Assembly: GCA_965212085.1 (NCBI GenBank)
Contig: OZ243042.1
Span: 1,674,001-1,738,000 of the forward strand
DNA: 64,000 nucleotides
Origin: JAHRAW01 sp965212085
Lineage (GTDB): Bacteria; Pseudomonadota; Gammaproteobacteria; Arenicellales; Poriferihabitantaceae
Direction: 5' to 3'
Part shown: positions 8,650 through 17,333 of the stretch, in pieces
Layout of the letters: every line of letters starts with the position of its first letter
Numbering within the stretch: the first letter of the stretch is position 1
Notes under the pieces: model-generated
What the model was told of the DNA's origin: nothing
Seen by the model: only the letters and a program-made list of their open reading frames with translations
The model's database searches: none
Position numbers and translations under genes: made by a program

Positions 8650-9636
8650 ATGCTCGAACCATTTCAAAACTCAGCAAAAGCCGGCCCACACGCACAACAA
8701 TCTCCGCTCATCTGTGATCATATTCTCTCTTCCGTACTCGCGGACAACACGCGCGCCGCCTACGCCAAGGGCTGGGAGCGCTGGGAAAAATACTGCGCCG
8801 CAACCGGCGCCTGTCCGCTGCCCGCGCGCTACGAAGACGTCGCCAAATTCCTGGCGGAAATGGCGACCCGCCCCGGCGTCCGCGGCAAACTGCCGGCGTT
8901 CGGCACGGTGCTTTTGTGGCGCAGCGCCATCAACCGGAAACACGTCGAAGCGAACTTGAAATCACCCACCCACCACCCCAAAGTTGCCGGCGTGTGCAAG
9001 GGGCTGGCGCGGATCAGGGGGAGCAAAAGCCGGCAGGTGAAAGCCTTGCGCGAGCATCACATCAAGGCGATGCTGAAACGTTGCGCGAAAACCCCCATTG
9101 GATTGCGCGACGCGGCCATCATCGCGCTGGGATTTGCCGCGGCCTTGCGGCGCTCGGAAATTTGCGGCCTGACCATGGACGACCTTGAAATGATGGGCGA
9201 CGAGGACTACCCGAAAATGTTCGTGCACATCCGCAAATCCAAAACCGACCAGCACGGCCTCGGGCAAAAAATCGCCGTACCCGAAGGCGAAAACCTGCGC
9301 CCCATCGGACGCCTGAAAAGCTGGCTGAAAATTTCCGGCATCGCCGACGGGCCGGTGTTTCAAACCATGTCCAAGGGCGGCGCCCTGCGCGGCTCGCCCA
9401 TGCACCACTCCGACATCCCCCGCCTCATCAAGCACTACGCCGGACTCATCGGCCTTGACCCCTCCGAAGTCGCCGGACATTCGCTGCGCGCCGGCTTCGT
9501 CACCAGCGCGGCGGTGCACCACGCACGGCTCGACAAAATCATGGAAATCACCCGCCACCGCAACCCCTCCACGGTAATCAAATACATCCGCGACGCCGAC
9601 AGCTTCACCGACCACGCGGGCAAGCGGTTTTTGTAG
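8650..9636 (+). CDS. Tyrosine recombinase / site-specific integrase
   Basis: Protein of 328 residues with an N-terminal SAM-like core-binding domain (about 25-105) and a C-terminal catalytic domain. Catalytic residues can be placed by comparison with XerD: R167 (in ALRRSE), K198 (in RKSKT), H277-x-x-R280 (GHSLR), H303 and the nucleophile Y312 (H303 plus nine, as in XerD). The family carries out site-specific strand exchange, here perhaps for integration of the block that ends with it. Unlike the three genes upstream it is GC-rich with host-like codon use, so it may be an old resident rather than part of the same cargo. Start chosen at ATG 8650, preceded by AAGGTG. Confidence 0.85.
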   Translation: MLEPFQNSAKAGPHAQQSPLICDHILSSVLADNTRAAYAKGWERWEKYCAATGACPLPARYEDVAKFLAEMATRPGVRGKLPAFGTVLLWRSAINRKHVEANLKSPTHHPKVAGVCKGLARIRGSKSRQVKALREHHIKAMLKRCAKTPIGLRDAAIIALGFAAALRRSEICGLTMDDLEMMGDEDYPKMFVHIRKSKTDQHGLGQKIAVPEGENLRPIGRLKSWLKISGIADGPVFQTMSKGGALRGSPMHHSDIPRLIKHYAGLIGLDPSEVAGHSLRAGFVTSAAVHHARLDKIMEITRHRNPSTVIKYIRDADSFTDHAGKRFL

Positions 9637-9688
9637 CGGGAGCGGAAAATGAAAGCGCACGGCCATACATCCGGCGATACTTCCGTTG

Positions 9689-9694
9689 TATAAT
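9689..9694 (+). promoter_or_regulatory. Candidate -10 box of the secDF promoter
   Basis: A perfect TATAAT 30 bases before the secD start. Since secD is cut off from yajC by the accessory block, a separate promoter is expected here. No clear -35 box is visible. Confidence 0.45.
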
Positions 9695-9723
9695 CCGCCC
9701 GCACTTTTTTCTTCAAAACCCGA

Positions 9724-11607
9724 ATGTTGAACCAAACCACCTGGTGGAAATACCTGCTGATCGCGCTGGTGCTGGCGGTCGGGTCGTTTTATGCGCTGCC
9801 GAATATCTTCGGCAATGACCCCGGCGTGCAGATTCGCGGCGCGCGCGGGGCGGGCGTGGACGGGACTACCCTGGAGCGGGTTGAGAGGGCGCTGGAGGGC
9901 GCGTCGGTGAAGGCCAAAGCGCTGGTTCGGGACGCCGATGGCATCAAGATTCGCTTCGACGACAGCGAAGACCAGCTCAAGGCCCGGGACGCCATCGAGG
10001 AGGAACTGGGCAACGCCTACACCACCGCGCTGACGTTGTTGTCCGGGGCGCCGGCGTGGCTGACCAACTCCGGCGCCAGCCCGATGTACCTGGGGCTGGA
10101 CCTGCGCGGCGGCGTGCATTTCCTGCTGGAGGTGGATATGGACAACGCCATCGCCCGCGCCCGGGAACGCTACGCCGGGGACCTCAAGAGCATCCTGCGG
10201 GAGCGCAAACTTCGCTACCGCAGCGTGCGCCCCAACCCCGCCGGGGACATCGAAATTACCCTGCGCGAGGCGCAGCGGCTGGATGATGCGCGGGACCTCG
10301 TGGAGCAGCGTTTGCCGGAGTTGCAGGTGCGCCCGGACGACGGACGCGCCGGGGTGCTGGTGGTGCATCTGGGCGATGACCAGGTTGAGGAGATCAAGGA
10401 GTTTGCCCTGGAGCAGAACATGACCGCGCTGCGCAACCGCATTGACCAACTTGGGGTGGCCGAGCCGGTGGTGCAGCAGCAGGGCGACGACCGCCTGGTG
10501 ATCCAGTTGCCGGGGGTGCAGGACACCGCCCGGGCCAAGCGCATCCTCGGGCGCGCGGCGACGCTGGAGATGCGCATGGTGGACGAAGAACACAACCGCG
10601 AGGCGGTGGATTCCGGGCAGGCGCCGCCGGGGTCGCGGCTCTACGGGTTCCGAGACGAGCGGCGCATCCTGTTGTTCAAGCGGGTCATTTACTCCGGCGA
10701 AAACATCATTGACGCAGCCGCCAGCCTCGACACCCAGACCGGTTCGCCGATCGTCAGCATCACCCTGGACGCCGCCGGCGCGCGCATCAACCAGCGCGTT
10801 ACCGGCGACAACGTCGGCAACCGCATGGCGGTGGTTTATCTCGAAATCACCTCAACCACCAAAAAGGACGACCACGGCAGCGTGGTGCGCGATTCCCAGG
10901 GACAACCGCTGCGGGTCAGCAGCAAGATTGAGGAAGTCCTGACCGCGCCGGTAATCCGCGACCAACTCGGCAAGCGTTTCCAGATCGAAGGGCTGGACAG
11001 CGTCGCCGAAGCCCGCGACCTGGCGCTGATGCTGCGCTCCGGCGCGCTGGCGGCGCCCGTGGAAATCGTCGAGGAGCGCACCGTCGGGCCGAGCCTCGGC
11101 CAGGCCAACATCAGCCAGGGATTTACCTCGGTGATGGCCGGCTTCCTCATGGTGCTGATTTTTATGCTGGTGTACTACCGGGTGTTCGGCATAACCGCGA
11201 CCGTCGCCCTGACCCTCAACCTCGCGCTGATGGTGGCGGTGCTGTCGTTTTTCCAGGCGACCCTGACGCTGCCCGGCGTCGCCGGCATCGTCCTGACCGT
11301 GGGCATGGCGGTGGACGCCAACGTGCTGATCTTTGAGCGCATCCGCGAGGAGATGCGCAACGGCAACTCGCCCCAGGCCAGCATCCACCTCGGCTATGAC
11401 CGGGCGTTGTCCACCATCGTTGACGCCAACATCACCACGCTGATCGCCGCCGTGGTGTTGTTCAATTTCGGCACCGGCCCCATCAAGGGGTTCGCGGTCA
11501 CCTTGAGCATCGGCATCATCACCTCGATGTTCACCGCCATCATGGTCACGCGGGCGTTGATCAACTGGTACTACGGCGGCAGGACGGTCGGGAGGCTGTC
11601 CATCTGA
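9724..11607 (+). CDS. secD: Protein translocase subunit SecD
   Basis: Proton-driven RND-like component of the Sec machinery that pulls secreted proteins into the periplasm together with SecF. Length 627 residues, typical for proteobacterial SecD. One N-terminal membrane helix (about 8-25) is followed by the large periplasmic P1/P4 region (signature YLGLDLRGGVHFLLEV near residue 120) and five C-terminal helices starting near 470 (FTSVMAG), with the conserved GMAVDANVLIFERIREE near 525. secF begins 13 bases downstream. The separation from yajC by 7.7 kb is unusual. Confidence 0.97.
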   Translation: MLNQTTWWKYLLIALVLAVGSFYALPNIFGNDPGVQIRGARGAGVDGTTLERVERALEGASVKAKALVRDADGIKIRFDDSEDQLKARDAIEEELGNAYTTALTLLSGAPAWLTNSGASPMYLGLDLRGGVHFLLEVDMDNAIARARERYAGDLKSILRERKLRYRSVRPNPAGDIEITLREAQRLDDARDLVEQRLPELQVRPDDGRAGVLVVHLGDDQVEEIKEFALEQNMTALRNRIDQLGVAEPVVQQQGDDRLVIQLPGVQDTARAKRILGRAATLEMRMVDEEHNREAVDSGQAPPGSRLYGFRDERRILLFKRVIYSGENIIDAAASLDTQTGSPIVSITLDAAGARINQRVTGDNVGNRMAVVYLEITSTTKKDDHGSVVRDSQGQPLRVSSKIEEVLTAPVIRDQLGKRFQIEGLDSVAEARDLALMLRSGALAAPVEIVEERTVGPSLGQANISQGFTSVMAGFLMVLIFMLVYYRVFGITATVALTLNLALMVAVLSFFQATLTLPGVAGIVLTVGMAVDANVLIFERIREEMRNGNSPQASIHLGYDRALSTIVDANITTLIAAVVLFNFGTGPIKGFAVTLSIGIITSMFTAIMVTRALINWYYGGRTVGRLSI

Positions 11608-11620
11608 ATGGTCATCTGAT

Positions 11621-12652
11621 ATGGAATTTTTCAAACAAAAAACCCGCATCGAATTTCTCGGCCAACGCCGGCTCGCGCTGGTGGTCTCGGTGATCCTGAT
11701 CACGCTCAGCATCGCCTCCCTGGGCGTTCGCGGCTTGAATTTCGGCATTGATTTCAGCGGCGGCACGCTGGTGGAAGTCGGTTATCAGGAAGCCGTTGAG
11801 ATTGAATCCGTGCGCGGCGCGCTCCGGCAGGGGGATCTCGTTGATGCCGTGGTGCAGCATTTCGGCACCGCCAGGGACGTGCTGGTGCGGTTGCCGGCGG
11901 GCGCTTTACAGGCGGAAACCGGCCAGTCCGCTCAGTCCGGCCAGGCCGCGCAGATCAGCGAGCGCGTGATCGAGGCGTTGCGCGCGCCATTTGGCGAAGT
12001 GCTGGTGGACGGTAGCAATCCCGGCGGCTTGCAGCAATGCGCCGCGGACGGCGGCGCCGCCGACTGCCGGGTGCAGATGCGGCGGGTGGAGTTCGTCGGC
12101 CCCCAGGTCGGCGACGAACTCGCCAACCAGGGCAGTCTGGCGATGCTGTACGCCCTCATCGGCATCCTCGTTTACGTGACCCTGCGCTTTGAGTGGCGCT
12201 TCGCCGTCGGCTCGGTGGTGGCGCTGGTGCACGACGTGATCATCACCATCGGCGTCTTCTCCCTGTTCCAGTTTGATTTTTCGTTGCCGGTGCTGGCGGC
12301 GGTGCTCGCGGTCATCGGCTATTCGCTCAACGACACCATCGTGGTGTACGACCGCATCCGGGAAAATTTTCGCAAGATGCGCAAGAGCAACACCGTCGAA
12401 ACCATCAACCAGTCCATCAACCAGACCCTGCCGAGGACCGTGCTGACCTCGCTGACCACCCTGGTCGTGGTGCTGACCCTGCTGATTTTCGGCGGCGAAG
12501 TAATCCGCGGGTTTTCCATCGCGCTGTTGGTGGGCGTAATCATCGGCACCTACTCATCCATTTTTGTCGCCAGCCCGGCGGTGCTGGTGCTCGGCATCAC
12601 CCGTGAAGACCTGATGCCGGTCAAAAAAGAAGGCGCCGACGCCGCGCCTTGA
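11621..12652 (+). CDS. secF: Protein translocase subunit SecF
   Basis: Partner of SecD, 343 residues, within the usual size range. An N-terminal helix and the signature NFGIDFSGGTLVEV (about 43-56) lead into the periplasmic domain; five further helices carry the conserved GYSLNDTIVVYDRIREN (near 230) and INQTLPRT (near 265). The periplasmic domain holds a low-complexity insert around residues 100-112 (GQSAQSGQAAQ) coded by an imperfect tandem repeat at 11921-11947, one of many such inserts in this genome. Confidence 0.97.
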   Translation: MEFFKQKTRIEFLGQRRLALVVSVILITLSIASLGVRGLNFGIDFSGGTLVEVGYQEAVEIESVRGALRQGDLVDAVVQHFGTARDVLVRLPAGALQAETGQSAQSGQAAQISERVIEALRAPFGEVLVDGSNPGGLQQCAADGGAADCRVQMRRVEFVGPQVGDELANQGSLAMLYALIGILVYVTLRFEWRFAVGSVVALVHDVIITIGVFSLFQFDFSLPVLAAVLAVIGYSLNDTIVVYDRIRENFRKMRKSNTVETINQSINQTLPRTVLTSLTTLVVVLTLLIFGGEVIRGFSIALLVGVIIGTYSSIFVASPAVLVLGITREDLMPVKKEGADAAP

Positions 12653-12731
12653 CGCGCCGCGCTCTGACGCGCCGTGCCTTGACGGTGAAACGGCGCGGGC
12701 GGTTGCGTGGCAACACGGCAACGGCAACGAC

Positions 12732-12737
12732 TATAAT
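12732..12737 (+). promoter_or_regulatory. Candidate -10 box for nrdR-rib genes
   Basis: TATAAT 23 bases before the nrdR start, with a ribosome-binding site GCGGAGG at about 12745-12751. No convincing -35 box. The leader is too short for an FMN riboswitch. Confidence 0.45.
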
Positions 12738-12760
12738 CGAACCAGCGGAGGTTATGCCCG

Positions 12761-13270
12761 ATGCGATGTCCTTATTGTGCGAGCGAAGATACCAGGGTGA
12801 TTGACTCACGCCTCGGCGACGGCGGCGAATGTGTGCGCCGGCGGCGCGAGTGTCAGGCCTGCGACGACCGCTTCACCACCTTTGAACACGTGGTGCTGCA
12901 GATGCCGCTGGTCATCAAGTTTGACGGCAGCCGGGAAAAATTCGACGAAGACAAACTGCGCCGTGGCATGACCCGCGCGCTGGAAAAACGCCCCGTAGAC
13001 ACCGAAGTCGTCGAGGGCGCCATCAACCGCGTCATGCGTAAATTCACCCACAAGGGCGAGCGCGAGGTTCCGGCCAGGGACATCGGCGAGGCGGTGATGC
13101 TGGAACTCGGCGAACTGGATGAAGTCGCCTACGTGCGCTTCGCCTCGGTGTACCGCAGGTTCCAGGACCTCGATTCCTTCGGCGACGAGGTGGTAAAACT
13201 CCGCGAATCGCAGTTGAGCCGGCCCCACAAAGCCCAACTGTCGCTTTTCAGCGGCAGCAAAAAACGCTGA
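12761..13270 (+). CDS. nrdR: Transcriptional repressor NrdR
   Basis: Zinc-ribbon/ATP-cone repressor of ribonucleotide reductase genes, 169 residues. The zinc site is C3-x2-C6 and C31-x2-C34, followed by an ATP-cone domain (about 49-139). Full length compared with the family (150-170). It heads the conserved gammaproteobacterial order nrdR-ribD-ribE-ribBA-ribH-nusB; ribD starts 9 bases downstream. No pair of NrdR boxes was noticed in the window. Confidence 0.95.
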   Translation: MRCPYCASEDTRVIDSRLGDGGECVRRRRECQACDDRFTTFEHVVLQMPLVIKFDGSREKFDEDKLRRGMTRALEKRPVDTEVVEGAINRVMRKFTHKGEREVPARDIGEAVMLELGELDEVAYVRFASVYRRFQDLDSFGDEVVKLRESQLSRPHKAQLSLFSGSKKR

Positions 13271-13279
13271 GTCGTCATC

Positions 13280-14542
13280 GTGTTCGGCGCCGTCAAGGAA
13301 CTCGCCACGGGCGGTCGCGCAACCGTTGGGGTTGATGATACCGCTGAGACCGCTGAGGTCGCTGAGATCGTTGCCGACGAAGATCAGCAACCCCTCGCGC
13401 CGGGAGACGACGAACGTTTCATGGCGCGGGCGCTGGCATTGGCCGCCAAGGGCATCAACACCACCCACCCCAATCCCCGTGTCGGCTGCGTGGTGGTCAG
13501 GGACGGCGCGGTGGCCGGCGAAGGCTGGCACCGCATAGCCGGCGAGGAGCACGCCGAAATCATCGCCCTGCGGCAGGCCGGCAAGCGCGCCAAGGGGGCG
13601 ACCTTGTACCTGACCCTGGAGCCGTGCAGCCACCACGGCAAGACGCCGCCCTGCGTCAACGCGGTCATCAAGGCCGGCATCAGCCGCGCGGTGATCGCCA
13701 TGGAAGACCCCAACCCGCTGGTCAACCGCGCCGGCATCTCCGCGCTGCAAGGCGCCGGAATCGCCGTGACCCTGGGGGTCGGCAAACAACCGGCGCAAAA
13801 ATTGAACCGCGGTTTCTGCAAGCGCATCCTCCACGGCAGGCCGTGGGTGACGCTGAAAATGGCGGTCAGCCTGGACGGCAAAACCGCCATGGCGAGCGGC
13901 GAAAGCCAGTGGATTACCTGCGCGGCGGCGCGCCGAGACGCCCACAAACTGCGCGCCGCGAGTTCCGCGATCCTGACCGGCGTCGGCACGGTGCTGCGCG
14001 ATGACCCGCAAATGACCGCGCGCCCGGAAGGAGCGGAGGCGGTGGAACGCCAGCCCCTGCGGGTGATTCTCGACAGCCACCTCAGCACCCCCCGGCAGGC
14101 CAAAATCCTGCAACCCCCCGGCCGCGCGCTGATTATCACCACCGCCGGCAACGACCGAGACGCGGAGATTTTGAGCGGCGACGCCGTGGAGGTCATCCCG
14201 TGCCGGGAACGCGCCGGGCGCATTGACCTGCGGCGGGTGATGACGGAACTCGCCGACCGCGAGATCAACGAGTTGATGCTGGAGGCCGGGCCGCGGCTCA
14301 GCGGCAACATGCTCAAACAACAACTCGTGGATCAGGTGATTATCTACATGGCCCCGGATTTGCTCGGCAACGACGCCCGCGGCATGTTCAACATACCCGG
14401 ACTGGAGAGCATGGCGGACAAGCACCGCCTGGCGTTTCGCGACGTGCGAATGATCGGCGGCGATCTGCGCCTGTCGCTGGACATCGTCGCGCCGAAGCCG
14501 GCTTCCGGTTCCGGCCCCGGTTCCGATTCCGGTCCCGGTTAG
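13280..14542 (+). CDS. ribD: Bifunctional riboflavin deaminase/reductase RibD
   Basis: Carries out the second and third steps of riboflavin synthesis: deamination of the pyrimidine and reduction of its ribose. The deaminase zinc motifs HAE (91-93) and PCSHHGKTPPC (115-125) are intact, and a reductase domain follows from about residue 190 (RPWVTLKMAVSLDGK). With the GTG at 13280 the protein has 420 residues, about 40 more than usual; the surplus is an N-terminal tail with the repeat TAETAEVAEI and a C-terminal GSGPGSDSGPG tail, both coded by short tandem repeats. The ATG at 13421 would cut into the conserved start, so the GTG or another upstream codon is preferred. Confidence 0.93.
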   Translation: MFGAVKELATGGRATVGVDDTAETAEVAEIVADEDQQPLAPGDDERFMARALALAAKGINTTHPNPRVGCVVVRDGAVAGEGWHRIAGEEHAEIIALRQAGKRAKGATLYLTLEPCSHHGKTPPCVNAVIKAGISRAVIAMEDPNPLVNRAGISALQGAGIAVTLGVGKQPAQKLNRGFCKRILHGRPWVTLKMAVSLDGKTAMASGESQWITCAAARRDAHKLRAASSAILTGVGTVLRDDPQMTARPEGAEAVERQPLRVILDSHLSTPRQAKILQPPGRALIITTAGNDRDAEILSGDAVEVIPCRERAGRIDLRRVMTELADREINELMLEAGPRLSGNMLKQQLVDQVIIYMAPDLLGNDARGMFNIPGLESMADKHRLAFRDVRMIGGDLRLSLDIVAPKPASGSGPGSDSGPG

Positions 14543-14555
14543 CTCGCGCGGCGTC

Positions 14556-15224
14556 ATGTTCACCGGCATCGTGCGCGCCCTGGGGACGGTGAAAACCATC
14601 CGCGAGGGCGGGGCGGGGCGCACGCTGGTGATTAATCTTAGTGGTCTCGGCGGTCTCGGCGGTCTCAATGCGGATTCCAACTCCATTCGCACCGGCGACA
14701 GCATCGCGGTCAACGGCGCCTGCCTGACCGTGACCGAACTGCGCGCCGCCGATGCCGCCTCGGCCGCCTCGGCCACCTTCGCTACTTTCGCCATTTCGCC
14801 GGAAACCCTGGCGCGCTGCCTGATCGGCGAATGGGCCGCGGGTGACCGCCTCAACCTTGAACCTGCGCTAACCCTGCAAACGCCCCTCGGCGGTCATCTG
14901 GTGTCCGGCCATATTGACGGCGTCGGCACGCTGCTGGCGCGCCACGAAAGCGGCGCCTTTACGCGCATGGAACTGGAAACCACCCGGGCCGTGGGTTGCT
15001 TGATCGCGGCCAAAGGTGCCATCGCCGTGGACGGCGTCAGCCTGACCGTCAATACCGTGTCCGACCATGCCGACCATACCCGCTTTGAAGTTATGCTGGT
15101 TCCCCACACCCTGGAAAACACCACCCTCGGTACGCTGCAACCGGGCGCGCGCGCGCACCTTGAGGTGGATTCGGTGGCGCGTTACGTGCGGCGGCTGCTG
15201 GAATCGGAGGCCGCGAATAAATGA
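14556..15224 (+). CDS. ribE: Riboflavin synthase alpha chain
   Basis: Makes riboflavin from two lumazine molecules. Two tandem lumazine-binding domains are visible: MFTGIV at the start with GDSIAVNGACLT, and GGHLVSGHIDG with GAIAVDGVSLTVN in the second. It has 222 residues, slightly longer than usual because of two tandem-repeat inserts (GLGGLGGL near residue 30 and the AASAASATFATF region near 68), neither of which hits a conserved motif. Overlaps ribBA by the four bases ATGA, so translation is probably coupled. Confidence 0.95.
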   Translation: MFTGIVRALGTVKTIREGGAGRTLVINLSGLGGLGGLNADSNSIRTGDSIAVNGACLTVTELRAADAASAASATFATFAISPETLARCLIGEWAAGDRLNLEPALTLQTPLGGHLVSGHIDGVGTLLARHESGAFTRMELETTRAVGCLIAAKGAIAVDGVSLTVNTVSDHADHTRFEVMLVPHTLENTTLGTLQPGARAHLEVDSVARYVRRLLESEAANK

Positions 15225-16417
15225 CCGGCGAGCGGATAACGGTGGATTCCATCGAAGACGTCCTCGGTGATTTTCGCCGTGGCAAGATGGTGATCCTGGT
15301 GGATGACGAGGATCGCGAAAACGAAGGCGACCTGCTGGTGGCGGCGGAATGCGTTACCGCCGAGCACATCAACTTCATGGCCTCCCACGGGCGCGGCCTG
15401 ATCTGCCTGACCCTCACCGAAGAGCGCTGCAGCCAGCTGGATTTGCCGCTGATGGTGAGCCGCAACAACGCGCGCTTCGCCACCAACTTCACCGTGTCCA
15501 TCGAAGCCGCCCACGGCGTGACCACCGGCATTTCCGCCCACGACCGCGCCATCACCGTGCGCGCCGCGGTGCAAAAAAACGCCGGGCCGGAACACCTGGT
15601 AACGCCGGGGCATATCTTCCCCATCAAGGCCCAGCCCGGCGGCGTGCTGACCCGCGCCGGCCACACCGAAGCGGGCATTGACCTGGCGCGCATGAGCGGC
15701 TTTGAACCGGCCAGCGTGATCTGCGAAATACTCAACCCCGACGGCAGCATGGCGCGCCTGCCCGACCTGGTTAAATTCGGCCGCACCCACGGCATCCGCA
15801 TCGGCACCATCGCCGAACTCATCGGCTACCGCATGCAAAACGACCCCACCGTGGAGCGCGTGTCCGAAGCCCGCCTGCAACTCAGGCAGGGCCGCTTCAA
15901 GTCCTACATCTACCGGGATATGGTTGAGGGCGGGGTGCATTTGGCGCTGGTTCACGGCGAGATTGACGCCGCCCGGCCAACCCCGGTGCGGGTGCACGTG
16001 CACCGTGGTTTGCTGGACGTGGTAACCGACCCGGCCTCGCCCTGGAGTTGGTCGCTGGAGAACGTGCTGGAGACCATCGTCGCGGGTCAAAGCGGCGTGG
16101 TTGTGTTATTGTCCTACCATGAGTCCGCCGAAGAACTGGCCGGCCGCGTGGAACTGAAACGCGCCTCGGTCAAAGCCGGCAAACCGGCGAAGCGATCCAC
16201 ATCCGGCAAAATCGGCAAACCCCGCGCCGCCGACAGCCCCGCCAACCTGCGGATGCTGGGGGCCGGCGGGCAAATTCTGGCAGACCTCAAGGTCGGCAAG
16301 GTGCTGGCCCTGGGTCGTGAAAGACGCGCCCACGGGTTGTCGGGTTTCGGGCTTGAAATCGTCGCCTACATCGCCGACCCGCAGCAGCTGGAACAATGGC
16401 AGCAAGAACATGAATGA
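15221..16417 (+). CDS. ribBA: DHBP synthase with degenerate GTP cyclohydrolase II domain
   Basis: The N-terminal half (about 1-205) is 3,4-dihydroxy-2-butanone-4-phosphate synthase: VDDEDRENEGDL and the HGV/TTGISAHDRA region are intact. The C-terminal half aligns with GTP cyclohydrolase II in overall layout but lacks the zinc-binding cysteines (GSLRCDCG region) and most catalytic residues. It is therefore probably inactive, as in many proteobacterial RibBA-like proteins; a separate ribA should exist elsewhere. A basic, low-complexity linker sits near residues 310-340. The last codons overlap the ribH start by 8 bases. Confidence 0.92.
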   Translation: MTGERITVDSIEDVLGDFRRGKMVILVDDEDRENEGDLLVAAECVTAEHINFMASHGRGLICLTLTEERCSQLDLPLMVSRNNARFATNFTVSIEAAHGVTTGISAHDRAITVRAAVQKNAGPEHLVTPGHIFPIKAQPGGVLTRAGHTEAGIDLARMSGFEPASVICEILNPDGSMARLPDLVKFGRTHGIRIGTIAELIGYRMQNDPTVERVSEARLQLRQGRFKSYIYRDMVEGGVHLALVHGEIDAARPTPVRVHVHRGLLDVVTDPASPWSWSLENVLETIVAGQSGVVVLLSYHESAEELAGRVELKRASVKAGKPAKRSTSGKIGKPRAADSPANLRMLGAGGQILADLKVGKVLALGRERRAHGLSGFGLEIVAYIADPQQLEQWQQEHE

Positions 16418-16883
16418 AATCTCCGGGCACGCCGCGGACGCCCGCCACGCCCGCCACGATAACTACGCCATCGTCGCCGCCCACTTCAATCAATCCGTCA
16501 CCGACAAACTGCTGGCGGCGGCCACGGACGAGTTCCACCACCACGGCATCGGCGCGGATCAAGTCCATTGCTTCCGGGTGCCGGGCGCGTTTGAAATCCC
16601 CATGGTGTGCAAAAAACTTGCGGCATCGGGGGAGTACGACGCCATCATCGCCCTCGGTGCGGTGATTCGCGGCGAGACGCCGCACTTTGATTACGTCGCC
16701 GGCGAATGTGCCCGCGGCATCGCGCAGCTCAACCTGCGCGGAGACGTCCCGGTGATTTTCGGCGTGCTGACCACCGACACCGCCGCCCAAGCCATGCAAC
16801 GCGCCGACCCCGGCGCGAAGAACAAGGGCGCCGCCGCGGTTCGCGCCGCCCTTGAGATGGTCAGCCTGATGAAACAACTCTAA
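16410..16883 (+). CDS. ribH: 6,7-dimethyl-8-ribityllumazine synthase
   Basis: Penultimate enzyme of riboflavin synthesis; 157 residues from the ATG at 16410, the normal size. Visible motifs: VAAHFNQ near the start, the substrate loop VPGAFEIP (about 57-64) and GAVIRGETPHFDYV (about 82-95), with the catalytic His in that segment. The first 15 residues are a repeat-coded tail (ADARHARHD). Overlaps ribBA by 8 bases; nusB follows after 27 bases. Confidence 0.95.
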   Translation: MNEISGHAADARHARHDNYAIVAAHFNQSVTDKLLAAATDEFHHHGIGADQVHCFRVPGAFEIPMVCKKLAASGEYDAIIALGAVIRGETPHFDYVAGECARGIAQLNLRGDVPVIFGVLTTDTAAQAMQRADPGAKNKGAAAVRAALEMVSLMKQL

Positions 16884-16910
16884 CCGGCGCAGGGTGGCGG
16901 ATACGAAGTC

Positions 16911-17333
16911 ATGGCGAAAAGCGGCAGACGCCTGGCGCGCCGCTGCGCGGTGCAGGCGCTTTATCAATGGCGAATGACCGGGCAGGCGCCGTCCGAAATT
17001 CGGGAAAGCTTCATCGCCAACGAAAACCTCACCGGCAAACACCTGGATTATTTTTTGCTGCTCATTGAGCGCATCCCCGCCCGCATCGAAGAGATTGACG
17101 AACGCATCAAAGCCCGCCTCGACCGCGACCCCGAAAAGGTGGATTTGATCGAGCAGGCGATACTGCGCCTCGGCGCCTACGAACTGGTCTGCGCCCCGGA
17201 TGTTCCCGCGAAGGTAGTGCTGGACGAGGCCGTGGATCTGGCCAAACTGTTTTGCTCAAAAAACGGCTACCAATACGTCAACGGAGTGCTCGACAAAATA
17301 GCGCGCGATGTCCGGGACGAACTCAGCGAATAG
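16911..17333 (+). CDS. nusB: Transcription antitermination factor NusB
   Basis: All-helical RNA-binding factor of rRNA antitermination, 140 residues. Family features are the start RRLARRCAVQALYQW and the late VVLDEAVDLAKLF and YVNGVLDKIAR. Position behind ribH is the classical arrangement. Its 3' end overlaps pgpA by 26 bases in another frame; thiL, which often sits between the two genes, is missing. Confidence 0.95.
   Translation: MAKSGRRLARRCAVQALYQWRMTGQAPSEIRESFIANENLTGKHLDYFLLLIERIPARIEEIDERIKARLDRDPEKVDLIEQAILRLGAYELVCAPDVPAKVVLDEAVDLAKLFCSKNGYQYVNGVLDKIARDVRDELSE

Noticed and set aside
8962..10593. 543-codon open frame on the minus strand across the recombinase and secD
   Set aside because: Antisense shadow of two well-supported genes; GC-rich DNA lacks stops in this frame, and the product is His/Gln/Val-rich without motifs.
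12652..12761. FMN riboswitch before the riboflavin genes
   Set aside because: The intergenic leader is only ~110 bases, precedes nrdR, and shows none of the conserved FMN-element segments.
12806..14854. 682-codon minus-strand frame opposite nrdR, ribD and ribE
   Set aside because: Spans several conserved genes on the other strand; no domain and shadow-like composition.
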